NCBI RefSeq assembly: GCF_003369915.1
Contig: NC_046674.1
Coordinates: 9,052,001-9,116,000 of the forward strand
DNA from: Drosophila miranda
Taxonomy: Eukaryota; Arthropoda; Insecta; Diptera; Drosophilidae
DNA length: 64,000 nt
Direction of reading: 5' to 3'
The notes beneath the pieces were generated by a model that was not told the origin of the DNA, did no database searches, and worked only from the letters and a program-made list of their open reading frames with translations. Positions 60,067 through 64,000 of this stretch are shown in pieces. The position numbers and the translations under genes were made by a program. Numbering within the stretch: the first letter of the stretch is position 1; each line of letters starts with the position of its first letter.

Positions 60067-60306
60067 TATGAAGAAAGACCAGTCGATCAGAATCAGCTTT
60101 GCTTCGTGGGTGTGTCGTGTGTGCTGGGTATTCAAGTGGAATACGGATGCCCCCAGACCAATCGAGTCTGCGCAATGATCCAGCTTAAAATTCAATCAAT
60201 CTTGTCCAAGTTGTCCACTCAGATGCTATGCATACCGTTGGAGGTTGGCATAGATAAATTGTGCGAGAATCTGCGGATCTGCATTTGCCCAGCCGTAAAG
60301 CACTGA
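60067..60306 (+). CDS. Tentative small Cys-rich peptide frame, start unresolved
   Basis: The frame read from 60067 gives a hydrophobic stretch (LCFVGVSCVLGIQVEYG) then CPQTNRVC, LSTQMLCIPLEVGIDKLC and ICICPAV, ending KH at TGA 60304-60306. The layout, signal-like segment then about seven cysteines, and the upstream TATAAAA suggest a secreted peptide. However, no in-frame ATG precedes the hydrophobic part. The ATG at 60068 lies one base out of frame, right after a nine-A run. A broken gene, a length error in the A run or chance are all possible. I recognise no family. Confidence 0.3.
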   Translation, partial: YEERPVDQNQLCFVGVSCVLGIQVEYGCPQTNRVCAMIQLKIQSILSKLSTQMLCIPLEVGIDKLCENLRICICPAVKH

Positions 60307-60772
60307 TGAAACGGAAACGTATGGAGGCGCTTTATATGCTCGGGGATCGGGGCTCGGCTGCATAATTATTGATTTGCATGGGGGGGATTCGATACGGCTC
60401 ACGTGGCTGGGGGCAGAGACAAATCCGTCAGCGGCTCTCAGCGCATAGAATCATTAATTCAGATACAAATCAATGCGAGAGTCTCTAACAAATGCGACTA
60501 AGACAAAAGGCTTGTGTATGGGTCTGCGGCAACGCACTGACACTTGACCCCACAAAACAAGTCTTGGCCTTGGCAATGAGATGGAGATGTTGTAGCATTT
60601 TATTTGTAGTGCTCGCTCGTTGTATCTTTGGTTGTTTATCTAGGGCCTCCGTTCTCTGCTGCTGCCAGCATCGGCAGCATCGTCATCGTGATCGGCTTTG
60701 GCTTTGGCTGTGGCTTTGGCGTAATTAATAAAGTGAGGCAAAGCCTGGCCAAATGAGGCGAACATATAGAAG
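60307..60772. other. Spacer
   Basis: Unique-looking sequence with GCTTTG repeats near 60694-60720. Upstream region of the 60900 gene. Confidence 0.45.
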
Positions 60773-60780
60773 TATAAATA
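60773..60780 (+). promoter_or_regulatory. TATA box of the 60900 gene
   Basis: TATAAATA; predicted start near 60804-60809, leaving a leader of about 95 bases. Confidence 0.75.
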
Positions 60781-60899
60781 GTTGGGGTCTCAGCGCCGGC
60801 GCTTGCATTCGCTCGAGCAACGTTTGGCTGGAAGCGACCGAGATCCAACTCCATTCTAAGAGCCATTCCATTCCCCCAGTCAAGATCACACACGATACC

Positions 60900-61289
60900 A
60901 TGGTAAGCGCCTCGTCATTAGCCTCTTGCCACACATTCGCCTCACGCTCTTCCCTGCAGCGTCTCTCAATTTTTGGCCTGCTGCTGCTGCTGTTGACGGT
61001 TTGTCTGCATTCCGCCACCTCGGATGTCTCTCAGCTGGTACGCTCTGGTAATGGCTTCGTCTACGACGTGCCCAAGGTCACCCAGCTGGAGCTGGAGGTC
61101 AGCAATGAGTTCCCCACGGGCGAGGAGTTCCCCCAGGACGCCATACCTGTGGCCCCATCCGACGCAGAGCTGGGCCAGGCCGAAGAGCCAGCAGAGGAAT
61201 CCCAGCCAATATCCGCCTCCAGTAGTAAAAGTGCCAGCAGCATTCACGGCTACAAGTACCAGGTGCCCAGCAGGCGATTCAAGAGCTGA
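60900..61289 (+). CDS. Small secreted protein with DVSQ and GYKY tags
   Basis: Exon 1 is ATG (60900-60902, donor GTAAGC); exon 2 is 60960-61289 after a TTCCCTGCAG acceptor. Spliced, it gives 110 residues: signal peptide MRLSIFGLLLLLLTVCLHSATS, mature start DVSQLVRSGNGFVYDVP, an acidic Glu/Pro-rich middle, and a C-terminus GYKYQVPSRRFKS. The tags match the DVSH and GYxYxxPxxxF ends of its larger neighbours, so it looks like a minimal member of the family without the repeat region. The 57-base intron has no stop and is a multiple of three, so retention would insert 19 residues before the signal peptide; splicing is favoured by the shared gene structure. AATAAA at 61346-61351. Confidence 0.83.
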   Translation: MVSASSLASCHTFASRSSLQRLSIFGLLLLLLTVCLHSATSDVSQLVRSGNGFVYDVPKVTQLELEVSNEFPTGEEFPQDAIPVAPSDAELGQAEEPAEESQPISASSSKSASSIHGYKYQVPSRRFKS

Positions 61290-61351
61290 GCGATACCCTA
61301 CCTTGTTTCCCCTCGAATTTGTACCAAAGTTTTCTGTATAAAGATAATAAA

Positions 61352-62724
61352 ATTGAAATCCCCCCTAAGATCTAGCGGCGTTCCTTTCACCAGAAGCCCT
61401 TGGGCAGGGCTTACGGCTAAGACTTGCCTTGGACTCGGCTTAGAACGAGATTCCATCTAGTCATATCTCTGTGGATTTTAGTAGACTTAGCGTCTTGCTA
61501 AAATAAATGTTCATGCTTGACAAAATATGCCTTTAATCCCAAACCGGTTACGAATTTGCACAGGTCTCGGGTCTATGAAGAGAGACACAGGCCTAGCCAT
61601 TGAAGACGATGAGACAAATGGCCATAAAGAACGACAATTTATTTCATAATCGGCATAAATTACGCCGATATTTGGCAAATGGCGAGCACAGCACACGCCG
61701 TCCAGTTTCCGTCCGGCACTTGACAATCGATCAGCCGGATCGGATCGATCCACCGCCGTTTGGGGCGGTTCAACAACCCGCATAAATTATCCGCCGAAGA
61801 ATGAAACAAAAAGTGATAGTTGAGCCACGGCTCTGTCACTGTTTGTTTACTAAATCGCGATTAGCGACGCTCTAATCCAACTAATTAGTTGTTTAAACGC
61901 AGCCGTTAAAGAGATGGGAAATTTGTCAAATATATTCCAGTCTCCCCATCTGCAGCCACCCAGCACCCACCTTTGCCTCCGATTCTTGTATTGATTTGTA
62001 AGATTCGGAATTGCTTCCGCAAGCTCATGTCCCAGAGACAGCTTCATTGTCCGTCATTGTCCATGAAACGCTGGCCGCCACTCCACTCCACGCCACTCTA
62101 CTCCACTGGAGACTTCTTGAGCTGCTGCAAAAGGCAGCGCGCGCCATAATTATTATAAATGAAGTCTAAATGATTTATGACAGCTAGCGGATCGCTCTTA
62201 CAACGCTGCCCGATGCGGCGGAACTAACGCAGCGGCAGCAGCTCCTCTCCTCTCTATCACTGTGGGTCAGCCGGCAGTGGGTCGGAAGCAGAGGCTCACT
62301 TTGACACCACAGACAATGCCACAGAAACTGAAGCGCTGCTTGAGCCAACGCTGGAGTGACGACGCTGATGAAAAGCCCCACCATGGAGGCTCATAAAAAA
62401 AGATAATGGCTCTGAAGCGGAGATTTTGGACTGAAGCCAGAAACAATGATGAAGACAGAGGCAGCAGCAACAGCAACAGCAACAGCATTGTGGCGCTAAT
62501 AATTCATACAAACATGGACACCGATACAGAGGCAGAGGCAGATACTGCGCTACAGATACTGAAAGCGAAACTGAGACAGATACATTTTTACCGATACAAA
62601 GAATGCTTGCCGATGCCGATGCTGGTGCTGGTGCTGCCATGAATCGCGCTTAAGCCCGATATCGATTTAAATGATAATAATTGGCCTTTGGAGAGCCCAT
62701 GGACTAGGTCTTAGAATTTTCGAC
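61352..62724. other. Spacer between two plus-strand cluster genes
   Basis: No gene. Short tandem words CCACTCCACTCCACG near 62080-62100 and AACAGC near 62467-62488. Likely regulatory for the following gene. Confidence 0.45.
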
Positions 62725-62758
62725 TATAAATAAACAGCTACCCGTGGTATTGGTCAAT
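62725..62758 (+). promoter_or_regulatory. TATA box and initiator of the 62803 gene
   Basis: TATAAATA at 62725-62732, TCAATC at 62754-62759, 30 bases downstream. Confidence 0.76.
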
Positions 62759-62802
62759 CATTTGTGGTCTACGAGCTCAAGGTGTAACATACGATAACAG
62801 TC

Positions 62803-63407
62803 ATGGTGAGTCTTCAAAATCCTTATACCCTATCCCGCGACACGATAACGGTCTTCAATTGGGGCATTTCATGCAGAAATTCTTCATTTTGGCCACCTTT
62901 GGCATGCTGCTGTCTCTGGCTGCCGGGGATGTCTCGCATCTGCCGCTGGAACTCCTGGAGAAGCATCAGCAGGAGCATCAGGGCTATGGCTATGACTATC
63001 CCAAGCCGGTGGTGCCCTTTGTGGTAGTGACAACCACAACAGAACCACCCACACCACCGCCAACGTACCTGCCGCCAAAGCCAGTGCCCACGTATCTGCC
63101 GCCGCCGCCGCCAACAACAACCACAACCACGACTACAACAACGACACCGGCACCCACACCTGCCCCAACCTATCTGCCACCTCCACCACCGACCACAACG
63201 ACGACCACACCGCCACCCACGCCCGCCCCTACCTATCTGCCACCTCCCCCACCGAGAACGACCACCACAACAACGACCACAACGCCTGCCCCGACGCCAG
63301 CACCCACCTACCTGCCGCCCCCTCAGCCAGAGCCACAGCCGGAGCCGGAGCCAGAGGAGGAGCACGGATACCACTACGAGGCGCCCGCCAAGGCGTTTGT
63401 GTTCTAG
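62803..63407 (+). CDS. Secreted Thr/Pro-rich YLPP protein with DVSH and GYHY tags
   Basis: Exon 1 is ATG (62803-62805, donor GTGAGT); exon 2 is 62877-63407 after an ATGCAG acceptor. The 177-residue product has signal peptide MKFFILATFGMLLSLAAG and mature start DVSHLPLELLEKHQQEHQ, then GYGYDYPKPVVPF, six TYLPP blocks separated by poly-Thr runs, and an acidic end closing with GYHYEAPAKAFVF. Thr runs flanked by Pro suggest mucin-type O-glycosylation (inference). It combines the YPKP block of the 26106-31053 gene with the tags of the rest of the cluster. Poly(A) signal AATAAA at 63531-63536. Confidence 0.87.
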
Positions 63408-63536
63408 GAACCACTCAACACACCACTGCACTGAACTGAACCCCGAACCCTGAAGTATCGCCCCGTCCTGGACTGTTGTTTTTTTTTGAATCGTTTAGGC
63501 CTAGGATTATATAATTTAGAGACAAAGTATAATAAA

Positions 63537-64000
63537 TGCTGTTTTGTTAACCCCATTAATCCCCCCGTTGATCCACTTTGGATATCTCTTGCATTATGCG
63601 CCGGGATAAGGCCGAGTGGCTGTCGAGTCAATCACCGCCAATTGTCTCACGTTTCACGATTTATATTTCGACGACGCATCCGCTGCATATTCATGAGGCG
63701 CCTCTGACGGATGACCGGTGGCTGCCGGACGAAGCTTTTGTTGTGCGGCTAATTAAAGCCAAAATAGCATTAATGTTTGGGGGGGAAAGGAAACCACACG
63801 CCGATAATTGCCACCGGGCGAGTGGATCGGATCACAAGTTCATGAAAAGCAAGAAAAGTGTGAAGAAAACCGAACCGAAAATTATGCACCGCTGGCCTTT
63901 GTTTTGGGCATAAACTAATGCTGCTGATTGCTGCCCAAAGATCGAACCTCAAGATGGAGATTCGAGATCGAGTTGGAGTCGGAGTCGGAGTTGGAGTTGA
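63537..64000. other. Right-end spacer
   Basis: No gene seen. The last 40 bases are a GGAGTC/GGAGTT tandem that runs out of the window. Confidence 0.45.

Overview
The window is animal, and specifically Drosophila, DNA. Genes have short introns with GT..AG ends, TATAAATA or TATAAAAG promoters, AATAAA poly(A) signals, CAG-coded glutamine runs and long AT-rich spacers. The left end carries the 3' half of the receptor tyrosine kinase gene Tie, followed by the neurotrophin/Spatzle-family gene NT1 (spz2). In D. melanogaster both lie, as I recall, on 3L (Muller element D). Three degraded repeats resemble the Helitron-related ISY/SGM/DINE-1 elements that are abundant in the obscura group, so an obscura-group species is my best guess. 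That is inference; the species is not proven by the sequence.

Layout. 1-3.3 kb: Tie kinase, four exons, 5' end outside the window. 3.3-9 kb: spacer and probable 5' non-coding region of NT1. 9-13.2 kb: NT1, five coding exons. 15.1-17 kb: a secreted, basic, Gln/Arg-rich protein of unknown function whose reading frame is interrupted by one in-frame TAA and then stays open for 142 codons. 18.8-19.6 kb: a small Gly/Tyr-rich secreted protein. 19.6-25.7 kb: gene-free. 25.8-31.6 kb: a Pro/Tyr-rich repeat protein with a 2.9 kb first intron.

34.6-63.5 kb: a cluster of eight more small secreted-protein genes (five on the minus strand from 34.6 to 51.6 kb, three on the plus strand from 55.5 to 63.5 kb). 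They share an architecture: a TATA box about 30 bases before the start, a first coding exon that is usually just ATG, an intron, then an exon that opens with the signal peptide and holds the rest of the protein. The products are low-complexity Pro/Ala/Tyr/Val proteins with YLPP and GYR motifs, and many share a DVSH N-terminus after the signal peptide and a GYxYxxPxxxF C-terminus. They are probably cuticle or extracellular matrix components, but no function is shown by sequence.

The most striking observation is that two of these genes (34703-36576 and 37758-39648, minus strand) read as polyproteins. Each repeat ends in a GYR motif followed by RRHRR, a furin-type site, and the next residue begins a DVSHLPSNEYLPP-like sequence that matches the mature N-terminus expected after signal-peptide removal. 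Mosaic repeats at 32.2-33.2 kb and 57.7-59.1 kb bracket most of the cluster. Other points of note are the in-frame stop at 16482, alternating reading frames in the NT1 C-terminal extension, an enlarged activation loop in Tie, two possible small secreted-peptide genes with disturbed 5' ends (40.2 kb and 60.1 kb), and GA-repeat tracts inside or near the Helitron-like remnants.
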